This document shows positions 25,911 to 34,849 of a stretch of DNA of 64,000 nucleotides, one piece after another. Source of the stretch: Pelagibius sp. Alg239-R121 (GTDB lineage: Bacteria > Pseudomonadota > Alphaproteobacteria > Kiloniellales > Kiloniellaceae); assembly GCF_947331435.1 (NCBI RefSeq), contig NZ_CAMZOF010000004.1, positions 186,001 to 250,000 on the forward strand, written 5' to 3'. Positions within the stretch are counted from its first letter, which is position 1; each line of letters starts with the position of its first letter. The notes below the pieces were generated by a model, which was not told where the DNA came from, did not search any database, and worked only from the letters and a program-made list of their open reading frames with translations. The translations under genes and the position numbers were made by a program.

Positions 25911-26996
25911 TCAGGCGCGTAGTTTGCTCTTGATTGCGTTCGCTGCCGCGCCTGTGTTTGACGTTCCACCGAGATCTCGGGTGAGGAATTTACGCTCCAT
26001 AATCAGCGCATTGACGGCTTCTCGTAGTATTTCGGAGTGCTCGAGCAGCTCCTTGTTGTCGTGTTCGTGTCCGAGCCAATCCAGCATCATCGCAGCGGAC
26101 AGAATCATTGCGAATGGATTGGCAACGCCTTGTCCGGCGATATCGGGTGCGGATCCGTGGCAGGGCTGAAAGACGGCATGTCCTTCGCCAATATCGGCGG
26201 AGGGTGCAAGGCCAAGCCCCCCCATCAGACCGGCTCCCAGATCGGAGAGGATATCCCCGAACATATTCTCGGTAACGAGAACATCAAACTCCCAAGGTTT
26301 TTGCACCATCCATAAAGCTGTTGCATCCACATAAGCATGGTTTGCTGCGATGTCCGCATGATTGCCGGCCTCCGCGTCGAATATTTCACGGAAAAATGCA
26401 AAGGCCCGAAATACGTTGGCCTTATCGACACAAGTTACCAGCCCCTTTCCGCGTCCGGTTTTGCGGCGCTGCTCAGCCAGTTTGAAAGTAAACTCGAAGA
26501 GTTTTTGACTGGTCTTACGTGTTATGACCAGTGTTTCTCGGGCTTCGTCATGACTCACTTCGCCGCAACCTTGAGACCAGAAAAGCCCCTCTGTGCTTTC
26601 ACGGACCAGAACGAAATCAATTGGTTTCCCATCCGGCCGCGCAATAGGGCTTGCCTGCCCCGGCAGCACGGTGACGGGCCTTACGCCGGCAAATAAATTC
26701 AATTTCTTGCGCAAATCGATTTGGGGTGAAATTTCGGTCCCGTCCGGATAGCGCACGCTTGGCAAGCCCATAGCCGACAGAAGGATTGCGTCCGCTTTTC
26801 GGGCTGTACTAAGCGAGTCGTCAGGCAATGAAACACCAGTCTTCTGGTAGTGGGTTGCACCGCCTTTAAGCGATATGAAATTGAGGCCGTAAGTCGATGC
26901 GCGGCTCGTCAACAGGCGGAGAATGTCGACTGTCGGAGCCATGATCTCCGGTCCAATTCCGTCACCCTCGAAAACCGCGACATTAAGAACCTGATT
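25911..26996 (-). CDS. Isopropylmalate dehydrogenase-like decarboxylating dehydrogenase
   Basis: A 361-residue member of the isocitrate/isopropylmalate dehydrogenase family. It has FEGDGIGPEIM at the N-terminus, VRESTEGLFW, VDKANVFRA, ENMFGDILSDLGAGLMGGLG and CHGSAPDIAGQG. These give the Mg and NAD binding core. The VRESTEGLFW loop resembles tartrate/D-malate dehydrogenases rather than LeuB (which has RELTGG). No leuCD is nearby; the partner is a TctC-type uptake system. A tartrate-like or other 2-hydroxy diacid is a reasonable substrate. ATG 26996 follows GGGGAAA. Confidence 0.88.
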   Translation of the reverse strand, partial: NQVLNVAVFEGDGIGPEIMAPTVDILRLLTSRASTYGLNFISLKGGATHYQKTGVSLPDDSLSTARKADAILLSAMGLPSVRYPDGTEISPQIDLRKKLNLFAGVRPVTVLPGQASPIARPDGKPIDFVLVRESTEGLFWSQGCGEVSHDEARETLVITRKTSQKLFEFTFKLAEQRRKTGRGKGLVTCVDKANVFRAFAFFREIFDAEAGNHADIAANHAYVDATALWMVQKPWEFDVLVTENMFGDILSDLGAGLMGGLGLAPSADIGEGHAVFQPCHGSAPDIAGQGVANPFAMILSAAMMLDWLGHEHDNKELLEHSEILREAVNALIMERKFLTRDLGGTSNTGAAANAIKSKLRA

Positions 26997-27134
26997 CATA
27001 ATTTCCCCGAAAAACATATTGGTAACGACGGCCGTATCTCATTCTTTAATAAGGATAATTAGTGCGTTTGACAATGAATAAAATAATGCATACGTTAAAT
27101 TATACAAAAAATATCAGCTTACTCGGAGGAACTC

Positions 27135-28142
27135 ATGAGACGTACTTTTTTGAAATTCGGCGCAGCTGCAGCCATTGTGCTTGGGGCGGGATCTGTCGCC
27201 AGCGCCCAGGAATATCCCTTCCGGGACATCACGACCGCGGTTGTGTGGGGCGCTGGCGGCGGCACTGATTCAATCAACCGCATGATCATGGCGGAGATGG
27301 AAAAGCATCTGCCGGTCAGCATCAGCGTGACCAACCAGACCGGCGGCGTCGCTGGATCCAACGGCATGGTTTACGTCATGAACCAGCCGGATGACGGCTA
27401 CACGCTCGTAGGCCTGTCCGAATCAAACGTAACCGCCTCAGTTCAGGGCGGTTGGGATAAGAAATTCGAATTCTGGCATCCCTTTATCGTTGGTGGCTCC
27501 CCGGACTTGATTTCGGTTCCCACGAACTCCCCTTACAACACGCTTCAAGAGCTGGTTGACGCCGCTAAGGCTGCGCCGGGCTCGATTCCAGCGGCTGCTT
27601 CGGGCTCCGGCTCCATCCATCACCTCAATCTTTTGGCAATCGAAAACGGTTCTGGCAGCAAGTTCAAGTTTGTCCCGTACAAGGGCTCAGCACCCGGCCA
27701 GGAAGCCGCTATTGCCGGCGAAGTTGCACTGGTTGTTACGTCGCTCGCCGAGCAGGCACCTTTGATCAAGGGCGGACAATTGAAGCCATTGGCGATGCTG
27801 ACACCCGATGCCGTGACCTTTGAAGGCAAAGACATTCCTTCGGCCTTTTCCGTTTATGATGGTTTGGACAAGTACCTGCCCCTCAAGCAGGCCATCGGTT
27901 TTGCCATTCACGCTTCGGCACCCGACGATGCAAAAGCCAAGCTGACCGAGGCTTTCAACAAGGCCATCGCGTCTGACGTAGTTGCCAAGTGGGCAAAAGC
28001 CAACAACTACGATGTCTCCGGCCAGTCTGGTGCAGAAGCTTCGGCCACTTTTGCCACGCTCGAAAGCAACTTCGCCTGGACCCTGTGGAACCTCAAAGCG
28101 GCAAAAGTCGATCCAGCCAAACTGGGTATCGCAAAACCGTAA
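27135..28142 (+). CDS. tctC: Tripartite tricarboxylate transporter substrate-binding protein
   Basis: A 335-residue TctC-family periplasmic receptor. Residues 1-25 form a signal peptide (RRTFLKF then AAAAIVLGAGSVASA). RRTFLK fits a twin-arginine motif. The mature part has TTAVVWGAGGGTDSINRMI, PDDGYTLVG, GSGSIHHLNLLAIENG and GYDGLD-like IPSAFSVYDGLDKYL features. It captures a carboxylate and hands it to TctAB. ATG 27135 follows GGAGGAACTC. It is first in a tctC-tctB-tctA operon, divergent from the dehydrogenase. Confidence 0.93.
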   Translation: MRRTFLKFGAAAAIVLGAGSVASAQEYPFRDITTAVVWGAGGGTDSINRMIMAEMEKHLPVSISVTNQTGGVAGSNGMVYVMNQPDDGYTLVGLSESNVTASVQGGWDKKFEFWHPFIVGGSPDLISVPTNSPYNTLQELVDAAKAAPGSIPAAASGSGSIHHLNLLAIENGSGSKFKFVPYKGSAPGQEAAIAGEVALVVTSLAEQAPLIKGGQLKPLAMLTPDAVTFEGKDIPSAFSVYDGLDKYLPLKQAIGFAIHASAPDDAKAKLTEAFNKAIASDVVAKWAKANNYDVSGQSGAEASATFATLESNFAWTLWNLKAAKVDPAKLGIAKP

Positions 28143-28178
28143 GCCTTTGTAGTTGGCTCATTAAACAGCACTTAAGCG

Positions 28179-28264
28179 CAGGCCAGCTTTCTACATCACG
28201 TAGTCGTCGTGCGGTCGTTCCGGATCACTCCCATCCACAACGACCGCACTAATGGGCTGGCCTG
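28179..28264 (+). promoter_or_regulatory. Nested hairpin between tctC and tctB
   Basis: Inner arms GTGCGGTCGTT (28209-28219) and AACGACCGCAC (28239-28249) pair perfectly over 11 bp. Outer arms CAGGCCAGC (28179-28187) and GCTGGCCTG (28256-28264) enclose them. It lies after tctC and only 26 bases before tctB. No long T tract follows, so it is more likely to be an mRNA-stabilising or partial-termination structure that raises tctC over tctBA. Confidence 0.65.
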
Positions 28265-28289
28265 TTTGTTGCGTTGGAAAGCAGTGTTG

Positions 28290-29048
28290 ATGGACGATAA
28301 AGCAGTTCTCCGTGCAAGGGACTTCTGGACTGCGCTTGTGCTCCTGGCAGTCAGCGTTTTCTTCCTTATTCAGACGACGGATATCCCCTTTCTCAATACC
28401 AAATCTGCCGGCGTGGACTCTGCTGAATGGTACAATTCGGCAGCACTCGTTCCCTTTGGCATATTCGGCTCTCTCCTGCTGCTGTCGTTGGTTTTGCTGG
28501 GTGTTGCGGTTCGGGATGGGGGCGCAAGTCGCGCTCTGGCAGCTGCCGGTATAGGATTGGATGGTCCGGAACTCCGGCGGTTGACGGCGATTGCGATCAT
28601 TCTCTTTTGTTACATTTTTGGCCTTGTTCCGCGCGTCGATTTCATTATCGCTTCGGCCCTCATGATTACCTGCCTGATATGGGGTTTCCACGGTGGGTCG
28701 CGTTCGGCCATGCTGATCAGTACCTTCGCAATCATGGTTCCGGCGCTCTATGCCGCGATCGTTCATTTCGGCCGCGACGAATGGGCTAAACCTCACGACG
28801 ATGATTGGGTGGCACTTGGCGCATACGTCGTTCTGACTGCGGTCATGTTCTGGCATGCGAGGCGGAAACACGCGGCCATGGGGGTCGTCCGCATCACCCC
28901 TGTGGTTGCTATTTTATGTCCCTTGATTCTTGTCCTGGCGATGGCTTTCGGCTTTCGGCAAAACGTGCCAAACCGGACAGGACTGCTCTTTAAGCAGATC
29001 GAATATCACTACTATGTGACGGTCAAACCCTTGTTCCAGGGGAAGTGA
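28290..29048 (+). CDS. tctB: Tripartite tricarboxylate transporter small membrane subunit
   Basis: A 252-residue protein beginning MDDKAVLRARDFWTALVLLA and containing several transmembrane helices (LLLLSLVLLGVAV, IAIILFCYIFGLVP, AILCPLILVLAMAFGF). It is longer than usual for TctB (about 150 residues) because of an additional C-terminal helix pair. It overlaps no gene; its TGA stop is three bases before the tctA ATG. ATG 28290 follows GGAAAG. Its only inferred role is to assist TctA. Confidence 0.85.
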   Translation: MDDKAVLRARDFWTALVLLAVSVFFLIQTTDIPFLNTKSAGVDSAEWYNSAALVPFGIFGSLLLLSLVLLGVAVRDGGASRALAAAGIGLDGPELRRLTAIAIILFCYIFGLVPRVDFIIASALMITCLIWGFHGGSRSAMLISTFAIMVPALYAAIVHFGRDEWAKPHDDDWVALGAYVVLTAVMFWHARRKHAAMGVVRITPVVAILCPLILVLAMAFGFRQNVPNRTGLLFKQIEYHYYVTVKPLFQGK

Positions 29049-29050
29049 CG

Positions 29051-30568
29051 ATGGATTTTGTCCTCACGCAGCTGTCTGGATTTTCGTATTCGCTTTACTT
29101 GTTGGTCTTGGATCCTGTTACTTATTTCTATCTGATACCGTCGGTTTTTTTGGGGATCGTTTTCGGTGCCCTTCCGGGTCTTACGGCAACACTCGCAGTT
29201 ACTATTCTCACGGGCTTTTTCGGTAACAAGTTTCCTCTCGATCAAGCACTCATTGCGCTGATCGGTGCTTACGTCGGCGCGATATATGGCGGGTCTTATC
29301 CCTCCATTCTACTCAATATTCCCGGTACGGCTGCCTCTGCCGCCACGGCCATGGATGGATATCCGCTGACCAAGCACGGCAGGGGCGGCGAAGCCCTCGG
29401 GCTTACGACGACGGCCTCGTTCATCGGTACGCTTTTCGGCACCTTTTGCCTGCTCATATTCGTGTGGGTGCTGCTGGCGGTTTCCAAAAACATCGCGTCG
29501 CCGGAAAAGGCGCTGCTCGCGCTGTTCGGTATTCTTCTCTCCGGAACCCTGATGTCGAGGGACCTTGTCATTAAAGGCTGGATTTCAGGACTGATAGGTC
29601 TTGCCATGGCCATGGTCGGTCTGGATCCGCTCTTGTCTGAAGAACGCTATGTATTTGAATGGTCGTATCTCTTGTCCGGGTTCCAGGTGGTGCCTGTCCT
29701 GATGGGCGCCTTTGCTATTCCCCAAATCATGGACGGCGCGCGTCACGCAATCATGCTTGGCAAGGCGCCAAAGGTCGGACGCATCGTGCCGGAGATCGGC
29801 GAAGTGGTGCGGCGCATGCCGACTATTCTGCGGGCCGGCGCGATCGGAACCGGTGTTGGCGCGTTGCCCGGTGTTGGTGAAGATGTCGCAGGCTGGGTCT
29901 CTTACGGGGTTGGCAAAGCCGCCTCGAAGGAAGGCGAGAAGTTTGGCGATGGCTCCAAGGATGGTTTAATCAGCGCGGAAGCTGCAAACAACGCCGCGAT
30001 CGGCGGCGCACTTATTCCTCTTCTTGTGCTGGGTATTCCGGGTTCACCACCGGCTGCGGCGTTATTGGGCGCGTTGAAGATCAACAATGTGATTCCTGGC
30101 CCGACCATCGACCCGGCTTTGATCCTGCATATCGTAGCGATTCTTGTCCTGGCTTCGCTGACCATGCTGCTCATGGGCCTGTTTACCGCTCGTGTTTTCA
30201 TCACCATCCTGCGGATTCCGCAAACCGTGTTCCTGCCTGTGGTCATGGTGCTGACGACCATAGGCTCCTTCTCGGTTGGTGGCGGCATCAATGACCTTTT
30301 CCTGATGATCGGGGTCGGCTTTGTGGCCTACGCGATGAACGCGATGCACTATCCGATCGCGCCCCTGGTCATTGGAGTCATTCTAGGTGGATTGTTCGAC
30401 GAGACCTTCCGCCGCTCGCTTCTCATTTCCGACGGTGATCTGTCGGTTTTCGTCTCCCGGCCCGGCTCTGCAATATTGTTGACCCTCAACATCCTGCTGA
30501 TCGCGAGCCAAATCCCAAGCGTTAAACGCTTTGGCGCGCGGCTGCGTCTGCGTCCAGGGAATGCGTGA
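29051..30568 (+). CDS. tctA: Tripartite tricarboxylate transporter large permease
   Basis: A 505-residue inner-membrane protein with about 11-12 helices. Signature segments are GIVFGALPGLTATLAVTILT, LIALIGAYVGAIYGGSYPSI and VGALPGVGEDVAGWVSYG. These are hallmarks of TctA (DUF112), which carries substrate with a cation. TctA is the pore-forming subunit, working with TctC and TctB above. The ATG at 29051 is preferred over the overlapping GTG at 29045. The gene order tctC-tctB-tctA is typical. Confidence 0.94.
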   Translation: MDFVLTQLSGFSYSLYLLVLDPVTYFYLIPSVFLGIVFGALPGLTATLAVTILTGFFGNKFPLDQALIALIGAYVGAIYGGSYPSILLNIPGTAASAATAMDGYPLTKHGRGGEALGLTTTASFIGTLFGTFCLLIFVWVLLAVSKNIASPEKALLALFGILLSGTLMSRDLVIKGWISGLIGLAMAMVGLDPLLSEERYVFEWSYLLSGFQVVPVLMGAFAIPQIMDGARHAIMLGKAPKVGRIVPEIGEVVRRMPTILRAGAIGTGVGALPGVGEDVAGWVSYGVGKAASKEGEKFGDGSKDGLISAEAANNAAIGGALIPLLVLGIPGSPPAAALLGALKINNVIPGPTIDPALILHIVAILVLASLTMLLMGLFTARVFITILRIPQTVFLPVVMVLTTIGSFSVGGGINDLFLMIGVGFVAYAMNAMHYPIAPLVIGVILGGLFDETFRRSLLISDGDLSVFVSRPGSAILLTLNILLIASQIPSVKRFGARLRLRPGNA

Positions 30569-30633
30569 TCTAATCGTTTGGTGACCCAACTGAATAAGAT
30601 GCCGTAGAGATAAGTTGGGGGCGCCGCAAATTC

Positions 30634-30942
30634 TTAGCCTTTATCGGATTGTCGATGCCAGGATTCGATGGAGGCGTTCGCCGTGGCGACATATCCGGCC
30701 GCAGCTGTGACGTCCCTGGCATCAAGGCTTATAAAGCCGATGGCCATCAGGGCGCCGACAATGAAATCGCCTGCCGCATCGAGGCCGAGGTCATTCCGGA
30801 GCCCGCCTCTAGACTTTACCCGCCCGAGTAGACTGATTGTTGCTGCTCGCACAGCGTTGAAGTGTCCGGTAGTTTGCTCTTTGAAAACCGGATTCTGCAG
30901 GACGGCGTTTTCAACGATCGTGTTGACAAAAAGACATCCGAA
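30634..30942 (-). pseudogene. TetR/AcrR-type regulator remnant (C-terminal part)
   Basis: The reverse frame, after a TAG just upstream of 30942, reads FGCLFVNTIVENAVLQNPVF and continues to AGYVATANASIESWHRQSDK at the stop near 30634. GCLFVNT and the later AGDFIVGALMAIGFISLDAR are typical of TetR C-terminal ligand domains. The DNA-binding N-terminus is missing. Its former target may be the tetO-like palindrome at 33209, but that is inference. Confidence 0.7.
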
Positions 30943-31011
30943 CTAACCGCGACTGCCTTCGCAGGGTGTGACACTGCCTGTCGCCAGACAATCAGACCGT
31001 CCTTAAAGCCA

Positions 31012-31935
31012 TTAAGTGACAGTCTGATCTTCTCTTCGCTTCAGAATGCGCAATAGTTTCAGATGAAACCTTCCGTAACCCTGCTCGGTTACCTTCAGAT
31101 GCGGTCGGGTCAGTGTGTGGAAATCGGCGAGCTTGTGGAAGGGGACGGCCGGGAAGGCATGGTGCTCGGCGTGGTAGGGCATGTTCCAGGCCAGAAATCG
31201 GACCACCGCGTTGGTGAAGGTGGTACGGCTGTTCTCCAGCATGTTGGCGATCTGCGGACAACGGGCGTGTTCGGCCAGCAGATAAGCGCGCAGGACGGGC
31301 TGGCCGATGACGATGGGCAGCAGCCAGACCCAGATGACGGCGTCGGACCGGAAGAGGATCGAAAGACCGGCAATCCCGGCATAAAGCGCCAGAAAAAATC
31401 GGGCTTCGGATCGGACTTTGACGGCGCCTTTGGGCGGCACGAAGCTATCGTTGTTCCTGCCCGCCGCGTTGGTCACCAGGGTCCGCAGGTGCGACACCCA
31501 GACCGGTAGACCTGAAAGATACCAGAGGTAGGAACCGAGGCTTTCAGGTTTCGGTTTCGCCAGTTCGGGATCGCGCGCCGGATCGTTGGTATGGCGGTGA
31601 TGTGCAAAGTGGAAATAGCGGAACCAGTCGGGCGGCAGGACCAACAGGAAGCCGCTCAGCAAGGCGATGAACTTGTTGAACGCGGGGGTCGCAAAAGCGG
31701 TCTTGTGGATGGTTTCGTGCAACGCCGTAAAGAGAAATACGATCAGAATGCCCTGAACCAGCATCAACAGGGGTTGGAAGGGGACCTCCAATAGGATGAG
31801 CGCGCCGGTTCCGAAGATCGCGCCCAGATGCAATGCCGCCTGACGCAATCCTGCTGCATCGGAGCGCGCGAGCAGGTCTTCCCGCTGCGCGTCATTCAAT
31901 CCGGCGATCAGGCCCTTGTGGTCGAGTTGCTTCAT
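31012..31935 (-). CDS. Membrane fatty acid desaturase
   Basis: A 307-residue di-iron membrane enzyme. Histidine boxes are HETIH (73-77), HFAHHRHT (about 109-116) and a late MPYHAEHHAFP, together the eight His that bind the two iron atoms. At least four membrane helices lie between them. It introduces a double bond in, or hydroxylates, a lipid-linked acyl chain or a related compound. It lies upstream of the TetR remnant and shares strand with the amine oxidase. Length fits the FA_desaturase family. Confidence 0.9.
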   Translation of the reverse strand: MKQLDHKGLIAGLNDAQREDLLARSDAAGLRQAALHLGAIFGTGALILLEVPFQPLLMLVQGILIVFLFTALHETIHKTAFATPAFNKFIALLSGFLLVLPPDWFRYFHFAHHRHTNDPARDPELAKPKPESLGSYLWYLSGLPVWVSHLRTLVTNAAGRNNDSFVPPKGAVKVRSEARFFLALYAGIAGLSILFRSDAVIWVWLLPIVIGQPVLRAYLLAEHARCPQIANMLENSRTTFTNAVVRFLAWNMPYHAEHHAFPAVPFHKLADFHTLTRPHLKVTEQGYGRFHLKLLRILKRREDQTVT

Positions 31936-32055
31936 TGCTGCTGTGCGTCACTGTGGCGGTTGTCGGTCACGCCGAACTACTTCTTACCACAATGACCGGG
32001 CTAAAGCAGGCGATGTTATCTAATTTTCGATGGAGGAAAACTCTGCTGAATTACG

Positions 32056-33147
32056 CTATGTGGAAGGTTTTCCCGTCGCCGCTTCGGCTGCGACCAGAGC
32101 ACCTTCGAGGTAACCGCCATAGGATGATGCGGCCTCCGTGGCGCAAAAAATCAGGCGTCCGTCCCAGAGGTGCTGAGCCGCCGCCGGAAGGCCGTACTCT
32201 GGATGATTATAGAGTGGCGCGAGGTCGTCTTCAGTCGCTGTCAGTGGATCGTCGATCCAGTCTTTCAGGAAAATCGCAGTCGGTTGAGCGGCTTCCGGTC
32301 CGAACAGCCGCTCGAATTGTGCGATCGCCGCGGCACGCACGGCCGCCGGATCAATCTTCCTGCGCTCCTGGGCCGGGACACCAAGAAAGCCGAATAGCGC
32401 GGCAGGCCCATCGGGTTGCGAGGCGTCGTGAATTTCCATGGCCGGGCCGATGTGGCTGAAGGCGTGACCCGAAAGGCCTTGATCCCGCCAGAATGGGCGG
32501 TCGTAGACCGCAACCACCTTGGCGTGACCGGCCATCCAGGTCGGAATTGCAAGCAAAGCCTGGTGTACGGGAACCGGCAGAGCCGGTTCAAGACTTATAG
32601 AGCGCATTGCCAGGCGTGGCGGAAGTGCCATCAGGACCCGGTCCGCCCTGATGTTCTGCTCAGTGCCTGCGGCGCCCCGGACGGCAACTTCCAGGTGCCC
32701 GCCTTGCAGGGTGATGCCAGCGGCCCTATTGGAAAGACGCAGGCGCTCGGTCGGGATGTGCTCCGCGAGGCGGTCGATAAGACGCGCCATTCCACCTGCC
32801 ACACGAAAACTTGGGGGCATCTGGCCAGGGTTGCTAAAGCTCTCCACACCGCGCTGCGGGTCTTCATAGCGCGACGCTCCATTCGTATATTGCCGGAAAT
32901 TCTCAATACCCAGTTCATCGAGCAGACGGGACATACGTTGATGGTCCGGCCAATACCAGGTCGGCCCCAGATCGAATGCGGTGAAGGTATTGGAACCGGC
33001 GGTGGATGGCAGGGCTTCGGAGAGAATGCGCCCGCCCAGGCGATTTCGGCCCTCGATCAGCAGAAAATCCCGTTCCTGCCGGGACAACAGGTAGGCCGCA
33101 TAGAGGCCGCTCAAGCCGCCACCGATGATCAGAGTCTCAGTCTTCAT
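32056..33147 (-). CDS. Flavin-containing amine oxidase-like oxidoreductase
   Basis: A 363-residue FAD enzyme. The N-terminus is the dinucleotide-binding motif TETLIIGGGLSGLYAAYLLS with a Glu-ended second strand and RNRLGGRILSE. A second FAD segment reads LPPRLAMRSI. The C-terminus GRLIFCATEAASSYGGYLEG matches the amine oxidase signature (AGEATS-like). Members oxidise amines or related polyenes and acyl compounds. It shares the strand with the desaturase but the gap is 120 bases. Its promoter contains a tetO-like palindrome. Confidence 0.88.
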   Translation of the reverse strand: MKTETLIIGGGLSGLYAAYLLSRQERDFLLIEGRNRLGGRILSEALPSTAGSNTFTAFDLGPTWYWPDHQRMSRLLDELGIENFRQYTNGASRYEDPQRGVESFSNPGQMPPSFRVAGGMARLIDRLAEHIPTERLRLSNRAAGITLQGGHLEVAVRGAAGTEQNIRADRVLMALPPRLAMRSISLEPALPVPVHQALLAIPTWMAGHAKVVAVYDRPFWRDQGLSGHAFSHIGPAMEIHDASQPDGPAALFGFLGVPAQERRKIDPAAVRAAAIAQFERLFGPEAAQPTAIFLKDWIDDPLTATEDDLAPLYNHPEYGLPAAAQHLWDGRLIFCATEAASSYGGYLEGALVAAEAATGKPST

Positions 33148-33208
33148 TCGTGTTCGCCAAGGTCACTTCCGAAATGTCCACGGGTCGGGCGCATAATTCA
33201 AATTATAT

Positions 33209-33230
33209 ATCTATCTACTGATCGATAGAT
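33209..33230. promoter_or_regulatory. tetO-like inverted repeat upstream of the amine oxidase
   Basis: ATCTATC, an 8-base spacer TACTGATC and GATAGAT form a symmetric site resembling TetR operators (TCTATCATTGATAGA type). It lies 62 bases before the amine oxidase start. It may bind a TetR regulator, perhaps one now truncated at 30634. Confidence 0.5.
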
Positions 33231-33404
33231 TTTCAATTGAAACCTTTCGACGCTCGAGCGCGGGTTAAGTCAGACTAATCGAGAGTCAAATGGAGAGGCG
33301 GACCTCACGCGACCGCTTGCGCATGGGAAATGAACGGCGTCGCATGTCGTCCGCCGCCGGGGGCCTTGTTCTCACATCGTGAAGCCGTTGAGGAAACTGC
33401 GCCT

Positions 33405-34649
33405 CTACTTGCCGATGGCTGCGAGGCATTCGAGAGCCCGGTCGACTTCGTCTTCGGTGTTGTAATGGGCAATACCGATACGCACGATACCCTCGTCTTC
33501 CGGGATACCGAGCTGCCGTACGACTTCCAGCGCATAGTTGTGACCGTCCCAGATAAAGATGTTCTGATCGCTCAGGGCTTTTGAGACGAAGGCGGGTTTA
33601 TGGCCGTTGTAGCTGAAGGAGACGGTTGGCACCCGGTGGTCGATGCGGTTCAGGTTGGTGATGCCGTGGATCGTAACGTCGGGGATTGACAGCAGGCCTT
33701 CGATCAGCTGTCCAGCCAATGGCCGTTCATAGGCATGTGCGGCGTCGAAGGCGGCTAGAATCTGCGCCCGCCGGGATCCGTCGCCGCCGATTTGTTTGCC
33801 CAGCCAGGCGTAGTAGTCCACCGTTGCAGTGAGGCCGGCCAGAAGCTCGATCTGGGGAGTGCCGGTTTCGAACTTGCCCATCAGTTCCTCGCCGACGCAG
33901 CGGCACTTGTAGGCCGGCAGGTTGCGCAAAACCTCCGTGCTGCCCCAGATGATTCCGAGGTGCGGTCCGAAAAACTTGTAGGATGAGCAGGCCAGGAAAT
34001 CGCAGCCGATATCCTGGACGTCGATGGACCGGTGCGGCGCCAACTGCACGGCGTCTATGAAAACCAGCGCGCCGGCCGCCTTGGCCATGGCCGTCAGGGC
34101 CTTTACGTCGTTGATCGACCCGGTCAGGTTGCTGGCGTAGTTCAGGGCGATCAGCCGTGTCCGATCGCTGAGTGCGGCTTCGAGGGCGTCGGGTTCGACT
34201 TGCCAGGTCTCGGTATCAAAGGGCAGCCATTTGACCACCAGACCCAGGTCCTCCGCGATGGTCAGCCACGGGGCGACATTGCCTTCATGATCCATGCGCG
34301 TCAGCAAAATCTCGTCACCGGGTTTGAAGTCGCGGCAGATACTGCGGGCCAGATGAAAGGTCAGGCTGGTCATGTTCGCGCCGATGATGATTTCATCAGC
34401 CGAACGGGCGCCCAGGAAATCAGCCATGGCCTGATGCGCATCGTCGACGACTGACCCCGCCGCCAGACTGGTAGGAAAGTAACCGCCGAGGTTGGCATTG
34501 CTGCCGATCAGGCAGCTCGAGATGGCGTCGACTACGTGTTGTGGAACCTGGGTTCCCGCCGGATTGTCCAGATAGATTCTTGCTTCACCGCCATCGGTAA
34601 TTGCCAGAGCGGGAAAAGCGCTGCGTACGCGTTCAATCGGAAAAGTCAT
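33405..34649 (-). CDS. Class V aminotransferase / cysteine desulfurase-like protein
   Basis: A 414-residue PLP protein with the SufS/NifS-like fold. It has YLDNPAGTQVPQHVVDAI at the N-terminus, DEIIIGANMTSL, the His-Glu pair of LTRMDHEGNVAPWL, VFIDAVQLAPHRSIDV and the PLP Lys in SSYKFFGPHLGIIWG. It has no visible desulfurase catalytic Cys loop, so its substrate is unclear. It is divergent from the class IV aminotransferase gene at 34850. The ATG at 34649 has moderate ribosome pairing. Confidence 0.88.
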   Translation of the reverse strand: MTFPIERVRSAFPALAITDGGEARIYLDNPAGTQVPQHVVDAISSCLIGSNANLGGYFPTSLAAGSVVDDAHQAMADFLGARSADEIIIGANMTSLTFHLARSICRDFKPGDEILLTRMDHEGNVAPWLTIAEDLGLVVKWLPFDTETWQVEPDALEAALSDRTRLIALNYASNLTGSINDVKALTAMAKAAGALVFIDAVQLAPHRSIDVQDIGCDFLACSSYKFFGPHLGIIWGSTEVLRNLPAYKCRCVGEELMGKFETGTPQIELLAGLTATVDYYAWLGKQIGGDGSRRAQILAAFDAAHAYERPLAGQLIEGLLSIPDVTIHGITNLNRIDHRVPTVSFSYNGHKPAFVSKALSDQNIFIWDGHNYALEVVRQLGIPEDEGIVRIGIAHYNTEDEVDRALECLAAIGK

Positions 34650-34849
34650 AAACTATAGTCCTTCATCACGCCCAGCTCTTGAAATCATGCGAGCAGTCCC
34701 GGCGCATCGTCCATCGGTAGTGTGACACAGATAGACGACAACCGTCATCGGAGAACATCATCCTAAAGGATGAGCGCATTTGTTATGAGATTGGTGCGGT
34801 TTGCAGGAACAGCTATTCTTGAGGTCGCAATGATAGGAAAGAACTCTTC

